The notes: generated by a model from the sequence alone, not told the origin. A DNA stretch of 64,000 bases from Adlercreutzia mucosicola DSM 19490 (GCF_000422625.1 NZ_AUGK01000011.1:51383-115382), one strand, 5' to 3'. Shown: positions 1-10,412, numbered from the stretch's first letter. Program-made: numbers and translations.

Positions 1-1722
<1,722 letters not shown>

Positions 1723-1806
1723 AGATCGCTTCGTTTCCTTCGCGGACGTGACGCAGCGGGCGCCCTCGTCGGCGGCCCGCTGCCAGTTTCTTCGATTCGT
1801 CGGCCT

Positions 1807-1836
1807 ATTGTAGTGGGGAACGGGCGGCGATGCCAG
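1807..1836 (-). promoter_or_regulatory. Putative uvrA promoter
   Basis: On the minus strand a -35-like CTGGCA (1831-1836) is followed after 18 bp by -10 TACAAT (1807-1812), about 85 nt upstream of the uvrA ATG. The transcribed leader contains a GC-rich hairpin around 1752-1782. The -10 is good, the -35 modest. Confidence 0.5.
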
Positions 1837-1845
1837 CCCTAAAGG

Positions 1846-1857
1846 GAACTTTTGTTC
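1846..1857. promoter_or_regulatory. SOS (LexA) box upstream of uvrA
   Basis: GAACTTTTGTTC fits the GAAC-N4-GTTC LexA operator of Gram-positive and actinobacterial SOS genes. It sits about 10 bp upstream of the putative uvrA -35, a normal place for repression of a DNA-repair gene. The match is exact in both half-sites; function is inferred from motif and position. Confidence 0.7.
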
Positions 1858-1936
1858 GCCTTCATGGAATCTTCGCAGGGGTCAGCCCGGAACAGGCCGA
1901 TGGCCGGCGCGGACGGGGCCAGAGAAGCGGAAACCC

Positions 1937-3241
1937 CTAGCCGATGGCCGGAGCGGCGTCCTCCCCCGCTGCCGCGGACGTCTCATCAACGGGGACGAGG
2001 GCCGGGTTGCGCTTCTTGTGGAAGGCGCGCAGGGTCAGCCGTGCGGTCTTGCGACGCGGACGGGGCGCGCGCACCGTGGCCACGACGAAGGCGCAGGACG
2101 CGGCCAGGATCACGGCCATGACGGCGAACACCACGGGGAAGGACGTCGCCCCCAGAAGCGCGCCGGCAACCAGCCCCGTCACAGCCGAGCCAGCATAGGC
2201 CACCAGGTTGATGGAGGCGAGAATGGCCGATACCTGCAGCACGTTCACTTCCAGAAGCAGCATGCGCAGGGCCGTGGCCAAACAGGCGCCCATGGAGAAG
2301 CTGAACACCGCGCAGGCCGCCATGAAGGCCAGCTCGGCTCCCGTAGCCACGAACAGGGCGAGGGCCGCCGTAGAGGCCACCACCACGGCGAAGGACACCG
2401 CCAGGGCCTTCTTCGGATGGAACTTCTGCACCGCCGGGCCGCCGAGGACGCTGGGGGCCATGGCCAGAGCCAGGATGATCGAGCCCGCGAAGGGCGAGGC
2501 GGCTCCGAAGCAGGTGTAGGCGATGGGAGCCGAGAACGACTGAAAGAAGCAGCCCACCATCCATGTGGCCAGATACACCACGGCCACGGCCACGAACAGG
2601 CGGCGGCCGTCGCGGGGCACGAAGACGCGCGGGCGAATGGAGGCTCGCAGCGACACCGTGCGGTCGAGGGGCTCGTGAATGAGCGGCATGAGGAACAGGC
2701 AGATCGCCAGGATGGCGATCATGAGGCCGTAGATGACCGTGAGGTTCTCCACCACATCGTAGAGCACGCCCACGCCGATGGAGCCGATCATGATGCCGAA
2801 CATGGCCCCGCAGCTGGCCACGGTGGAGCCCCAGCCGAGGTGCCTCTCCCCCACGCAGTCGATGACCAGCGATGACACGGCACTCATGCCGAAGCCGGCC
2901 GAGAGCCCCTGGACGAAACGGGCCGCGAGCACATCGGCGCCGCTGGCCGCGCGCAGGAACATGATGCAGCCGAAGATGGCGAGCATGACCGTGAGACAGG
3001 CGATGGGCACGCGCCCGAAGGAGTCGGAGATGCGGCCGGCGAACAGCAGGGTCAGCGTGACGCCGACAAGATAGGTGAACATGGTGTTCGAGATGTCGGC
3101 CGTGGTCAGACCGATGGTGGCCTGGTAGTCGGCGTACAGCGGAATGGGCACCGCCGTGGCGGCGAAGATGGCCAGAAACGCGGCGGTCGCGAGGGCGAAT
3201 CCGCGCAGCGATTGGGCGTCGGTGAGCTCTGCCTTGTGCAT
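1937..3241 (-). CDS. Major facilitator superfamily transporter
   Basis: A 434-residue polytopic membrane protein of the usual MFS length, with about twelve hydrophobic segments. A motif-A-like LFAGRISDSFGRVP lies after the second segment, as in drug/H+ antiporter-type MFS proteins. The C-terminus is a cytoplasmic Arg/Lys-rich tail (PRPRRKTARL and following). The start is taken at MHKAEL (ATG 3241), preceded by GGAG about 10 nt upstream; an upstream in-frame start would add an Arg/His-rich stretch that does not look like protein. It stands alone between uvrA and the small peptide gene, with its own promoter at 3323-3351. The substrate cannot be read from the sequence; efflux of a small drug-like compound is the most common role. 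Confidence 0.85.
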   Translation of the reverse strand: MHKAELTDAQSLRGFALATAAFLAIFAATAVPIPLYADYQATIGLTTADISNTMFTYLVGVTLTLLFAGRISDSFGRVPIACLTVMLAIFGCIMFLRAASGADVLAARFVQGLSAGFGMSAVSSLVIDCVGERHLGWGSTVASCGAMFGIMIGSIGVGVLYDVVENLTVIYGLMIAILAICLFLMPLIHEPLDRTVSLRASIRPRVFVPRDGRRLFVAVAVVYLATWMVGCFFQSFSAPIAYTCFGAASPFAGSIILALAMAPSVLGGPAVQKFHPKKALAVSFAVVVASTAALALFVATGAELAFMAACAVFSFSMGACLATALRMLLLEVNVLQVSAILASINLVAYAGSAVTGLVAGALLGATSFPVVFAVMAVILAASCAFVVATVRAPRPRRKTARLTLRAFHKKRNPALVPVDETSAAAGEDAAPAIG

Positions 3242-3322
3242 CCTTTTCTCCGTGTGCGTTCGAGTTTGCCAGCCGTGCCCTCCGCCGCGGCATCGATGGG
3301 GCCGTTGCGGGAAGGTGCGAGC

Positions 3323-3351
3323 AGTATGAACCTCGCACGCGGGGAATTCAA
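3323..3351 (-). promoter_or_regulatory. Promoter of the MFS transporter
   Basis: Minus strand TTGAAT (3346-3351), 17-bp spacer, CATACT (3323-3328), ending about 80 nt before the MFS start. The rest of the gene-free interval 3242-3558 is the 5' untranslated leader and GC-rich sequence downstream of the small peptide gene. I see no riboswitch or terminator in it. Confidence 0.65.
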
Positions 3352-3558
3352 GGGGAAATGCCAAGTTCGCCGCTTAGCGATGAAACGGCCCCACTAGGCG
3401 CTCGGAGCCGACGGGGCGACGCCCGTGCGAAGCCGTATCGGGGCCGCTTGCCGCGAGTGCTCCCAGCCGGCGCGGCGACGGGCGCTCTGGCAGCCTGCGA
3501 GATGGTCGGCGACCCGGTTGCCGCCGCCGTCCCGCCAGTCGATGGTCGCGGCGAGAAC

Positions 3559-3657
3559 CTACATTACCACGTGGGAGGCGGATTGCATGAGATAGGGGAT
3601 GTAGGCGAGGACGACGAGGGCGGCCCAGAAGAGCATCTTGGCTTTCTTGCGACTCAT
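3559..3657 (-). CDS. Predicted 32-residue single-pass membrane peptide
   Basis: A short ORF (ATG 3657, stop TAG 3559-3561) encodes a peptide with a basic N-terminus (MSRKKAK), one hydrophobic segment (about residues 8-23, rich in Leu/Val/Ala/Ile) and a short polar tail. A very strong ribosome binding site, GGGAGG, lies 5 nt before the ATG. The N-in, C-out pattern is typical of small bacterial membrane proteins that attach to larger membrane complexes. It lies between xer and the MFS gene on the same strand, so it could act with the transporter or be independent. I recognise no family. The strength of the Shine-Dalgarno sequence and the amphiphilic order are the evidence that it is real. Confidence 0.55.
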   Translation of the reverse strand: MSRKKAKMLFWAALVVLAYIPYLMQSASHVVM

Positions 3658-3919
3658 GGTTCCTCCCTTCGGCGGCGACGATCGCCCCGGCGGGGCAACC
3701 GTCTCTGTAACCTAGGGCGATTCTCCCACAGGGCGCCCCGGGCCCTGACCGCGCAGGTTAACCGTAGCGCCCGCGCAACGAGCCTGAAAATACCGCGGAA
3801 CACCTCCGTTGGGGAATTGTTGATTGGAAGAGGCGACGGGCTGGCCTGAGGGCAGACCCGCGCCCGTGCGGGCGGCCTGAAGCCCGCCCTCCCGGGGCCA
3901 CCTCCCCCTTTTTTTCCGA

Positions 3920-4912
3920 CTAGGCTCGGGGATGGGCAAGCTTGTGTATGTCCTTCAGGCGGTCAGGGCTCACGTGGGTGTAGATCTGGGTGGTGGACAG
4001 GCTCGCGTGGCCCAGCATGTCCTGAACGCTGCGCAGATCGGCACCGCCCTCCAAAAGGTCGGTGGCGAAGGAGTGGCGCATGGCGTGGGGCGACAGGCCC
4101 TCGTCGAGGCCGGCCAGGCGCAGGGCGCGCTTGAACATCTTGCGGATGGCATCGGGACTGACTCCGTTGCCGCGATTGGACACGAAGAAGTAGTCGCTCT
4201 CGCGCTCCCCCAGCAGCTGCGGCCGTGCCTCGCGCTGGTAGCGCTCCATAATGCGGGCCGCCGTGCGCGAGAGCGGCACGATGCGCTCCTTGGCACGCTT
4301 GCCGAACACCTTCACCTCGAGGGCGGAAAAGTTCACCCATGCCTCGAGCAAGCCCGATGCCTCCGATACACGGGCTCCGCAAGAGAAGAGGAACTCCAGA
4401 ATGGCCTGATCGCGCATGTCCGCCGGCGTCTGCTCACGGGGCTCGCCGAAGGCATCCTCGTCTCCGAACACCCCGAGCAGCGTGACCATATCGGCATTGG
4501 TGATGACCTTGGGCAGGCGGCGCTCCCCCTTCGGCGCCTGGGCCACGCAGGCCGGGTCGTTCATCGTGCGCCCGGTGCGGTTCATCCATCGATAGAACGA
4601 CCGCAGCGCCGAGAGGTGCCGCTTGATGGTAGTGCGAGCATAGCGCGCCTGGTCGAGCTCGGCCAGGTAGCGCCGCAGCTGGCGATAGGTCACTTCGCGG
4701 GGGTGGACGTTCGCCCGCCGCGCCCAGCGCAAATACCCCAGCACGTCGTCGCGGTAGGCCCGCACCGTATGGGGCGAGGCGCCGCGTTCCACGGCGAGGG
4801 CGGCGCAGAAGGCCTCCACGTCCTCGAAGCCTGGCAGCGACGCGTCCTCAGCCGACAGTTCCATGCGCTGCGCCCTATCGGAGGCGCGCCCCTCCCCCGC
4901 AGCCGCCGTCAT
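3920..4912 (-). CDS. Tyrosine recombinase XerC/XerD family
   Basis: Site-specific recombinase of 330 residues, the size of XerC/XerD proteins that resolve chromosome dimers at dif. The N-terminal SAM-like core-binding domain (about residues 29-125) is followed by the catalytic domain. The catalytic set is visible: Arg in GARVSEASG (near 180), the Lys beta-hairpin around FGKRAKER, H276 and R279 in HAMRHS, H302 in LGHASL, and nucleophile Y311 in QIYTHV. Its ATG overlaps the trmFO TGA (ATGA), so the two genes are translationally coupled, an arrangement known for xer and trmFO in many Gram-positives. A second Met at residue 17 is an alternative start. Whether this is the dif recombinase or a second Xer cannot be settled from this window. 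Confidence 0.93.
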   Translation of the reverse strand: MTAAAGEGRASDRAQRMELSAEDASLPGFEDVEAFCAALAVERGASPHTVRAYRDDVLGYLRWARRANVHPREVTYRQLRRYLAELDQARYARTTIKRHLSALRSFYRWMNRTGRTMNDPACVAQAPKGERRLPKVITNADMVTLLGVFGDEDAFGEPREQTPADMRDQAILEFLFSCGARVSEASGLLEAWVNFSALEVKVFGKRAKERIVPLSRTAARIMERYQREARPQLLGERESDYFFVSNRGNGVSPDAIRKMFKRALRLAGLDEGLSPHAMRHSFATDLLEGGADLRSVQDMLGHASLSTTQIYTHVSPDRLKDIHKLAHPRA

Positions 4913-6276
4913 CGCGGCATCAGGCCTACAGCGTCCAGGGCCTCGCGGTAGGAGGCCAGGGCCGCCTCGGCGCGGGCCGCATAGGCGCCGTAGCGCTCGC
5001 GCTTGTTGCGCACGGGCGGCTCCAAGGGCCGCATCAGACCGAAGTTCACGTGCATCGGCTGGTAGTCCGTCGTGGCCTCATCGGTCGCGTAGGCCAGCAG
5101 CGCGCCGTACACCGTCTCGGGGGGCAGCGGCGGCAGGGCCACGCCCCGCAGGTCGGCCGCCACCGCCAAGGCCCCGTGCAGCCCCGATCGGATGGCCTCG
5201 CAGTAGCCCTCGGTGCCGGCGAGCTGGCCCACCACGTACACGGGCACGCCCACGGCGCGGGCGGCCTCGGTGCCCAGGCGGCCATGATCGTCCAGCAAAT
5301 GCGGCGCATCGATGAAGGTGTTGCGGTGCATCACGCCGTAACGGGCGAACTCGGCGTTCTCCAGCCCCGGAATCATGCGAAACACCCGGCGCTGCTCGGG
5401 GAAGGTCAGGTTGGTCTGGAAGCCGACGAGGTTGTAGCTCTGCCCGCAGGCGTCCTCGGCCCGCAGCTGCAGGGCGGCCCAGGGACGCCGTCCCGTACGG
5501 GGATCGGTCAGCCCCACGGGCTTCAGCGTGCCGAAGCGCGGCGCGTCGCGACCCGCGCGGGCGATCTCCTCGATGGGCTGGCAGGCCTGGAACAGGTCCC
5601 GGCTCTCGAAGTCTTTCGCGATAACCCGCTCGGCCGCCAGCAGCTCGTCGACGAACCGCTCGTACTCGTCGCGCTCGAAGGGCGCGTTCAGATAGTCGCC
5701 GCCCTGGTCGGCGTCCTCGTAGCGGCTCTGGCGGAAGACGCGCTCCCGATCGATGGAGTCCGCCATGATCACCGGCGCCGCCGCATCGTAGAAGGCCAGC
5801 GCGTCGCTGCCCGTGAGATCGCGCAGCGATGCCGACAGGGCGTCGGAGGTGAGCGGGCCGGAGGCCAGCACGATGGCATCGGCGCCCGCCACCAGGGCCG
5901 CCACGTCGGTCGCCTCCTGACGGCACAGCTCGATCAGAGGGTGATCCTGCACCTGCGCGGTGATCATCTGCGAGAACAGCACGCGGTCCACGGCCAGGGC
6001 TCCGCCCGCCGCCACCGCCGTGCGCTGGGCCGCCTCCAGCAGCGGCGAGCCCAGCAGGGCCAGTTCGCGCTTCAACAGCCCCGCCGCGCTGTCGGGCTTC
6101 GTGCTCTTGAGCGAGTTGGAGCAGACGAGCTCCGCCAAGCCGTCGGTATGGTGGACGGGGGTGGGGCACATCGGGCGCATCTCGATGAGACGCACCGCTA
6201 TGCCGCGGTTCGCCAGATCGAGCGCCGCCTCGCTGCCCGCGAGACCGCCGCCTACTATGGTCACATGGTATGTCAT
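4909..6276 (-). CDS. trmFO: Methylenetetrahydrofolate-tRNA-(uracil-5-)-methyltransferase TrmFO
   Basis: Folate- and FAD-dependent enzyme that makes m5U54 in the T-loop of tRNA. At 455 residues it is of normal length. The FAD Rossmann motif VGGGLAGSEAA is at the N-terminus, followed by the family-specific stretch around HTDGLAELVCSNSLKS and the C-terminal YGALLAYATD/MHVNFGLM region. The start is placed at MTYHVT (ATG 6276), directly before the dinucleotide fold; an upstream TTG would add only six residues. The Shine-Dalgarno sequence is weak, so coupling to dprA, which ends 81 nt upstream, is possible. The stop overlaps the xer start. Confidence 0.95.
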   Translation of the reverse strand: MTYHVTIVGGGLAGSEAALDLANRGIAVRLIEMRPMCPTPVHHTDGLAELVCSNSLKSTKPDSAAGLLKRELALLGSPLLEAAQRTAVAAGGALAVDRVLFSQMITAQVQDHPLIELCRQEATDVAALVAGADAIVLASGPLTSDALSASLRDLTGSDALAFYDAAAPVIMADSIDRERVFRQSRYEDADQGGDYLNAPFERDEYERFVDELLAAERVIAKDFESRDLFQACQPIEEIARAGRDAPRFGTLKPVGLTDPRTGRRPWAALQLRAEDACGQSYNLVGFQTNLTFPEQRRVFRMIPGLENAEFARYGVMHRNTFIDAPHLLDDHGRLGTEAARAVGVPVYVVGQLAGTEGYCEAIRSGLHGALAVAADLRGVALPPLPPETVYGALLAYATDEATTDYQPMHVNFGLMRPLEPPVRNKRERYGAYAARAEAALASYREALDAVGLMPR

Positions 6277-6357
6277 AGCCCAACAGGATACCAAATAACG
6301 GCACCGAGATGCCGGTCATTTGGGGCGGAGCGCCCCAGGGCGCGGAAATCGCACGAC

Positions 6358-7308
6358 TCATCGACGCCCCCGTCCCGCCCCCACGCGCGGCCCGTAGCGG
6401 CCATCCGGGTACTGGGCGATCAGCCCATCGCGCTGGGCCGTGGCCAGCCACACCACGAGCCAGGTGAGCGCGTCGCCCCGCGGGTGATGGCTCTGGGCGA
6501 GGCTGCGCAGCGCCTCCATGCCGAGGGGCTCGGCGCGCAGGGCGTCGAGCAGCGCCTCCTCAGCCGTGGGCGTCCCCCCAGGCGCGGCTGCCCCGTCCGC
6601 TGCGGGAGGCGTCGGTTCCTTCAAACAGCCGTAGGCGGAGAACAGGGCGTCAGCAAAGGACTCGTCGTCGATGATGGGCAGCGCGCCCTGGTACAGCAGC
6701 CGGTTGGCGCCCCGCGAGTTCTCGGACGTGATGGCCCCCGGCACCACCCACACCTCGCGGCCGGCGGCCAGGGCCTCGTCGGCCGTGGAGAAGGTGCCCG
6801 AGGGAAGCCCCGCCTCCACGATGAGCGTGGCGCGGGCCAGCCCCGCTATGAGCCGGTTGCGCTCGCGAAACGTATAGGGCAGGGGCATGAAGTCCCAAGG
6901 CTGCTCGGACACCACGGCACCGCCGCCATCGACGATGCGCTGGAAGAGCCCGGCATTCTCGGCGGGATAAAGCTGGTTGCAGCCGCCCCCGAGGAAGGCC
7001 ACTGTGGGGCAGCCCGCGGCCAGGGCGGCCTCGTGGGCCACGGCATCGCAGCCCCGCGCTCCACCGGACACGATGACGATGCCCCGCTCGGCCGCCATCG
7101 AGGCGAAGCGCTTCGCCGCCGAGCGCCCATAGGGCGTCGCTCGGCGCGCGCCCACCACAGCCAGCCCCGGGCGCAGGGCATCGGACGCACCCACGCCGTA
7201 CAGGTGCTCGGGCGGTTTGGGAATGGCCCGCAGCAAGGCGGGGAACTGGTCGTCCTGCGGGGTCAACTCGAAGCGCTCCCCCGTCAGCTTCAGCGTCTTC
7301 ACGGGCAT
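6358..7308 (-). CDS. dprA: DNA-processing protein DprA
   Basis: Binds incoming single-stranded DNA and loads RecA during natural transformation; also widespread in non-competent bacteria. At 316 residues it is short at the N-terminus: the Rossmann core (VVGARRATPYG, VSGGARGCDAVAHEAAL, FLGGGCNQLYP, ERNRLIAGL, VEAGLPSGT) begins near residue 50, with little of the SAM/HhH domain seen in longer DprA proteins. A C-terminal winged-helix segment (about residues 245-310) is present. The start is ATG 7308 with AGGAGG 8 nt upstream, embedded in the end of comM. The pairing with comM, also linked to transformation, is common. Confidence 0.93.
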   Translation of the reverse strand: MPVKTLKLTGERFELTPQDDQFPALLRAIPKPPEHLYGVGASDALRPGLAVVGARRATPYGRSAAKRFASMAAERGIVIVSGGARGCDAVAHEAALAAGCPTVAFLGGGCNQLYPAENAGLFQRIVDGGGAVVSEQPWDFMPLPYTFRERNRLIAGLARATLIVEAGLPSGTFSTADEALAAGREVWVVPGAITSENSRGANRLLYQGALPIIDDESFADALFSAYGCLKEPTPPAADGAAAPGGTPTAEEALLDALRAEPLGMEALRSLAQSHHPRGDALTWLVVWLATAQRDGLIAQYPDGRYGPRVGAGRGRR

Positions 7309-7309
7309 C

Positions 7310-8812
7310 TCAGCATCCTCCTATTCCATCGCGGACGCGATAGCTCACCGCCTCGGCGAGGTGATCGCAGTCCACCGTCTCCGATTCGTCCATGTCGGCA
7401 ATGGTGCGCGCTACCCCCACCACGCGGGCGATGGCCCGGCCGCTCATGGCATGCAGCTCGGCCACCGACACGAGGAACGCCTGGGCCTCGTCGGTCACTC
7501 GATGCCGCTCGGCAAGGCTCCCCTCGCTCCCGGACGTCTTCCGACGGCGCCGTCGAGCGAAGGCCCGGGCGCGCATCACCCCTTCTCGCAAGGTTGCCGA
7601 GTCGGCCCCCTTCTGGGAGGACAGCACCTCGGCCGGCGGCGTACGGCGCACGTCCAGGTGCAAGTCGATGCGGTCAATGAGCGGGCCGCCTATGCGGTTC
7701 TGGTAGGTGCGGATCTGCGGGACCGTGCAGGTACAGTCGTGATCGGGGTCGCCGTAGTAGCCGCAGGGACAGGGATTGGCCGCCGCGACCAGCATGAAGC
7801 GCGCGGGAAAGACCACGTTCCCGTCGGCCCGCGTCAGCGTGACCGTTCCCGACTCCAGCGGTTGGCGAATGCCCTGCAGCACCGACGATCGGAACTCCGG
7901 GAGCTCATCTAAGAAGAGGACGCCCTGGTGGGCCAGGGATATCTCCCCCGGGCGGATGGGACTGCCTCCGCCCACAAGGCCAGCGAGCGACGCGCTGTGA
8001 TGGGGGCTGCGGAAAGGCCGCACACCCGCGATGACCGATTCGATAGACTCGCCGGCCACCGAGTGCACCACCGCCGCCTCCAGCGCCTCGTCGGCCGACA
8101 GGGGCGGCAAGATAGAGGGCATCCGCGAGGCGAGCATGGTCTTGCCCGAGCCGGGCGGCCCCATCATGAGCAGTCCATGGCCTCCGGCCGCGGCCACCTG
8201 GAAGGCGCGCTTGGCCACGTCATGGCCCGACACCTCGCCGTAGTCGGGGCCACCCGCGCGAGAGCTGACGCGCCGCGGGCAGTGGCGCTCCTCGAGACAG
8301 GCCGCCGCACCACCCTCGCGGCTCGCAGCCTCGATATGGTCCATGGCGAATACGCGCAGATCACTCAGGGGAAGCGGATCGCCCTCGGCGGCGCACACGA
8401 AATCGAGACCGAGGGAACGGGCGCAGATAGCGCAGGCCAGAGTGCCGCGCACGGCGCGGACCCGGCCGTCCAGGGCCAGCTCGCCCACATAGAGCGTATC
8501 GCGCACCCAAGCCGGATCAATCTGCTGGCTGGCTGCCAGAATGCCCAGGGCGATGGGCAGATCGAAGCCCGATCCCGTCTTCTTCAAACTGCTGGGGGCC
8601 AAATTGACCACGATCTTCTCGTCGGGCATGGTGAATCCCCCGGCCCGCAGGGCCGCCCGCACGCGCTCGCGGGCCTCTTGGATAGCCGCATCGGGCATCC
8701 CCACGATGGAGATGCCGGGCAGGCCGCCCGACACCACCACCTCGACCGTCACAGGAACCACGTCCACACCGCGCACTGTCGCGCTCATCACCGCGCACTG
8801 TCCGAACTTCAT
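7310..8812 (-). CDS. comM: YifB/ComM family Mg-chelatase-like AAA+ ATPase
   Basis: AAA+ helicase family that in Vibrio ComM promotes branch migration during integration of transformed DNA. The 500 residues comprise an N-terminal Lon-like ChlI domain, a Walker A (GPPGSGKTMLA), Walker B (VLFLDELPEF), a Cys cluster (NPCPCGYYGDPDHDCTCT) that may bind zinc, and a C-terminal Mg-chelatase domain. The start is taken at MKFGQCAVMSATV (ATG 8812), 4 nt after the yraN stop; further upstream reading would run antisense-like Arg/Cys-rich sequence. Gene order rnhB-yraN-comM-dprA is a widely conserved neighbourhood. Confidence 0.93.
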   Translation of the reverse strand: MKFGQCAVMSATVRGVDVVPVTVEVVVSGGLPGISIVGMPDAAIQEARERVRAALRAGGFTMPDEKIVVNLAPSSLKKTGSGFDLPIALGILAASQQIDPAWVRDTLYVGELALDGRVRAVRGTLACAICARSLGLDFVCAAEGDPLPLSDLRVFAMDHIEAASREGGAAACLEERHCPRRVSSRAGGPDYGEVSGHDVAKRAFQVAAAGGHGLLMMGPPGSGKTMLASRMPSILPPLSADEALEAAVVHSVAGESIESVIAGVRPFRSPHHSASLAGLVGGGSPIRPGEISLAHQGVLFLDELPEFRSSVLQGIRQPLESGTVTLTRADGNVVFPARFMLVAAANPCPCGYYGDPDHDCTCTVPQIRTYQNRIGGPLIDRIDLHLDVRRTPPAEVLSSQKGADSATLREGVMRARAFARRRRRKTSGSEGSLAERHRVTDEAQAFLVSVAELHAMSGRAIARVVGVARTIADMDESETVDCDHLAEAVSYRVRDGIGGC

Positions 8813-8816
8813 GGCG

Positions 8817-9350
8817 CTAGTTCCCCGTGAACGCGGCGATGTGGTGGCGGATGAAGGCGCGGTCCTCCGGCAGCACCACGATGGACACGATGTCGAAGCG
8901 CACCGTCGTCTCGCCGGGAACATGGTCCTGGAGATAGGCCAGGGCGACGCGCTCGTACCGCTCGCGCTTGGATGCGCTCACCGCCTCGGCGGGAAAGCCC
9001 TTCTGGTTCCCGCGCCTCGTCTTGACCTCGATAAAGGCCAGTATCCCGCCGCGTACGGCGATGATATCGGCCTCTCCGGCGAAGCAAGTCCAGTTGCGCT
9101 CCAGAATGGTATAGCCCCGCTGTTCGAGAAAGTGGGCCGCCGCCTCCTCGCCGCGAGCTCCCAAGGCCCGATTCCGCTTCCCTTGGCCCTCGCGCCGCCC
9201 TCCGCCGGACCGACGGCCGCGCCGCCGATCCCCGCCGGGCTTCCGATCGCCCGAGGCCGCCTTGCGCTTGGGCTTGGGCTTCTTCTCGGCCACGGCCGAG
9301 CCGCCGCCCTTCGGCGCCGCGCCCTTGTCTGTTTGATTGCGCTCGTCCAT
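8817..9350 (-). CDS. yraN: YraN/UPF0102 family nuclease-fold protein with a basic N-terminal extension
   Basis: The C-terminal ~120 residues match UPF0102, a PD-(D/E)XK nuclease-fold family of unknown exact role. The start of the domain (LGARGEEAAAHFLEQRGY), the catalytic-type residues (GEADIIAV, then FIEVKTRR) and the end are all visible. Unusually, about 55 residues precede the domain and consist mostly of Lys, Arg, Gly and Pro (KPKPKRK, RRRGRRSGGGRR); family members normally start at the domain. The start MDERNQ (ATG 9350) is supported by AAAGGAG 8 nt upstream. The tail may bind nucleic acid; this is an inference. Confidence 0.88.
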   Translation of the reverse strand: MDERNQTDKGAAPKGGGSAVAEKKPKPKRKAASGDRKPGGDRRRGRRSGGGRREGQGKRNRALGARGEEAAAHFLEQRGYTILERNWTCFAGEADIIAVRGGILAFIEVKTRRGNQKGFPAEAVSASKRERYERVALAYLQDHVPGETTVRFDIVSIVVLPEDRAFIRHHIAAFTGN

Positions 9351-9532
9351 CACCGCTGCTCCTTTCTTCGGATAGGAGCAGCCTACACGGCCGCAACCGC
9401 AGTATCGTCTCGGGAATGACCGCCCAAGCGCCGTCCCCGCCTCGCCCGAAAGTCGCCGCGCAACCGTCGCAGAACCGTACCATCGCACCCCCGAAAGCCG
9501 TCCGTCGGCCGTCGGCGCGCCGCACTATCCCG

Positions 9533-10321
9533 CTAGAACAGGCTTTCCTGCGTGAATGTCGTGCAAAAGCTGCGACGATGGATGGGCGTGAGCCCCAGGG
9601 TGCGGATGGCCTCGCCATGGCCCTCCGAGCCGTAGCCCTTGTTCGAGGCGAACCCGTAACCGGGGTACTGGGCGTCGTATTCTTCCATCAAGTGGTCGCG
9701 AGCCACCTTGGCCACGATCGATGCCGCAGCGATGGAGGCGCACTTCCCATCGCCCTTCACCACGTTCACCTCCCGCGGGTCAAGACGCAGCGGGTTGCCG
9801 TCCAGCAGCACCACGTCCACCGCGACCCCCGCTTCCTCGATGGCGCGTATGGCCCGCCCGAACGCCGAGCGCAGCGCCGCCGTCATGCCCACGCGATCGA
9901 TCTCGTCGGCCTCCACGTACTGCACCGTCCAGGCCCGGGCGCTCACGCGCACCGTTTCCGCGATCTGCTCGCGCACCTCGGGCGCCACCTGCTTCGAGTC
10001 GTTCAGCCCCGCGATGGGCTCCTCGCCCAGCACCACGCCGCCCACGGCCAAGGGACCGGCCAAGGGCCCGCGCCCCACCTCGTCCAGACCGAGCACCACC
10101 TGCCCGCCTCGCTCGGCGGCCAGGGCCTGCTCGAAGGCGTACATGGCCGCCAGTCGAGCGGCCTCGGCCGCCTCGGCCTCGAGGCGGCGGCGCGCCACTT
10201 CCACGGCCTGGCGCACACCCTTGCGCGTGTCGGCCACCAGCGAGCGCTCCAGCACGGCGAACTCATCGGCCGTGGCCGCTTGCAGCTTGCATCGAATTTC
10301 AGGGACCGTCAGGTCAATCAC
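9533..10321 (-). CDS. rnhB: Ribonuclease HII
   Basis: Cleaves RNA in RNA-DNA hybrids, including single ribonucleotides left in DNA. The catalytic DEDD set is visible: D and E in LGLDEVGRGPLAGP, D in VVLLDGN, and D in the final GKCASIAAASIVAKVARD block. A GTG start at 10321 (VIDLTV) is preferred because AGGAGA lies 5 nt before it; this gives 262 residues, with an N-terminal segment of about 80 residues before the catalytic core as in Bacillus-type RNase HII. It lies downstream of rplS behind a terminator hairpin, so expression may come from partial read-through or an internal promoter. Confidence 0.94.
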   Translation of the reverse strand: MIDLTVPEIRCKLQAATADEFAVLERSLVADTRKGVRQAVEVARRRLEAEAAEAARLAAMYAFEQALAAERGGQVVLGLDEVGRGPLAGPLAVGGVVLGEEPIAGLNDSKQVAPEVREQIAETVRVSARAWTVQYVEADEIDRVGMTAALRSAFGRAIRAIEEAGVAVDVVLLDGNPLRLDPREVNVVKGDGKCASIAAASIVAKVARDHLMEEYDAQYPGYGFASNKGYGSEGHGEAIRTLGLTPIHRRSFCTTFTQESLF

Positions 10322-10381
10322 CGCGCTCTCCTCTCGCCCTTGACGGCGGCGCCCCGCCATCCAGGCCAGGGCGCATTCAAG

Positions 10382-10412
10382 AAAAAGGGCCCCCGAAGGA
10401 GCCCTTTGCAAT
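10382..10412 (-). terminator. Terminator after rplS
   Basis: Minus strand AAGGGC-(U)-CC-UUCG-GG-(G)-GCCCUU hairpin with a UUCG tetraloop, followed by TTTCTT. It starts about 17 nt after the rplS stop. Confidence 0.8.

Noticed and set aside
1752..1782. GC-rich hairpin between the MFS gene and uvrA as a terminator
   Set aside because: It lies downstream of the putative uvrA promoter inside the leader and is followed by no T-run.
3242..3558. Riboswitch upstream of the MFS transporter
   Set aside because: The leader after the promoter is only about 75 nt and shows no conserved aptamer core or terminator I can recognise.
3358..3849. 163-codon plus-strand frame between the MFS and xer genes
   Set aside because: No ribosome binding site and low-complexity product; the minus-strand small peptide in the same place has an optimal site.
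3920..4912. Xer recombinase as the integrase of the tRNA-Asp island
   Set aside because: It is 10 kb from the island, coupled to trmFO in a housekeeping context, and has the size of a dif recombinase.
5050..7680. Very long plus-strand open frame opposite trmFO and dprA
   Set aside because: His/Gly/Arg/Ala-rich with no domain; typical antisense frame caused by high third-position GC. Similar frames at 28015-30243, 30472-32790, 36929-39238 and 46558-48150 were rejected for the same reason.
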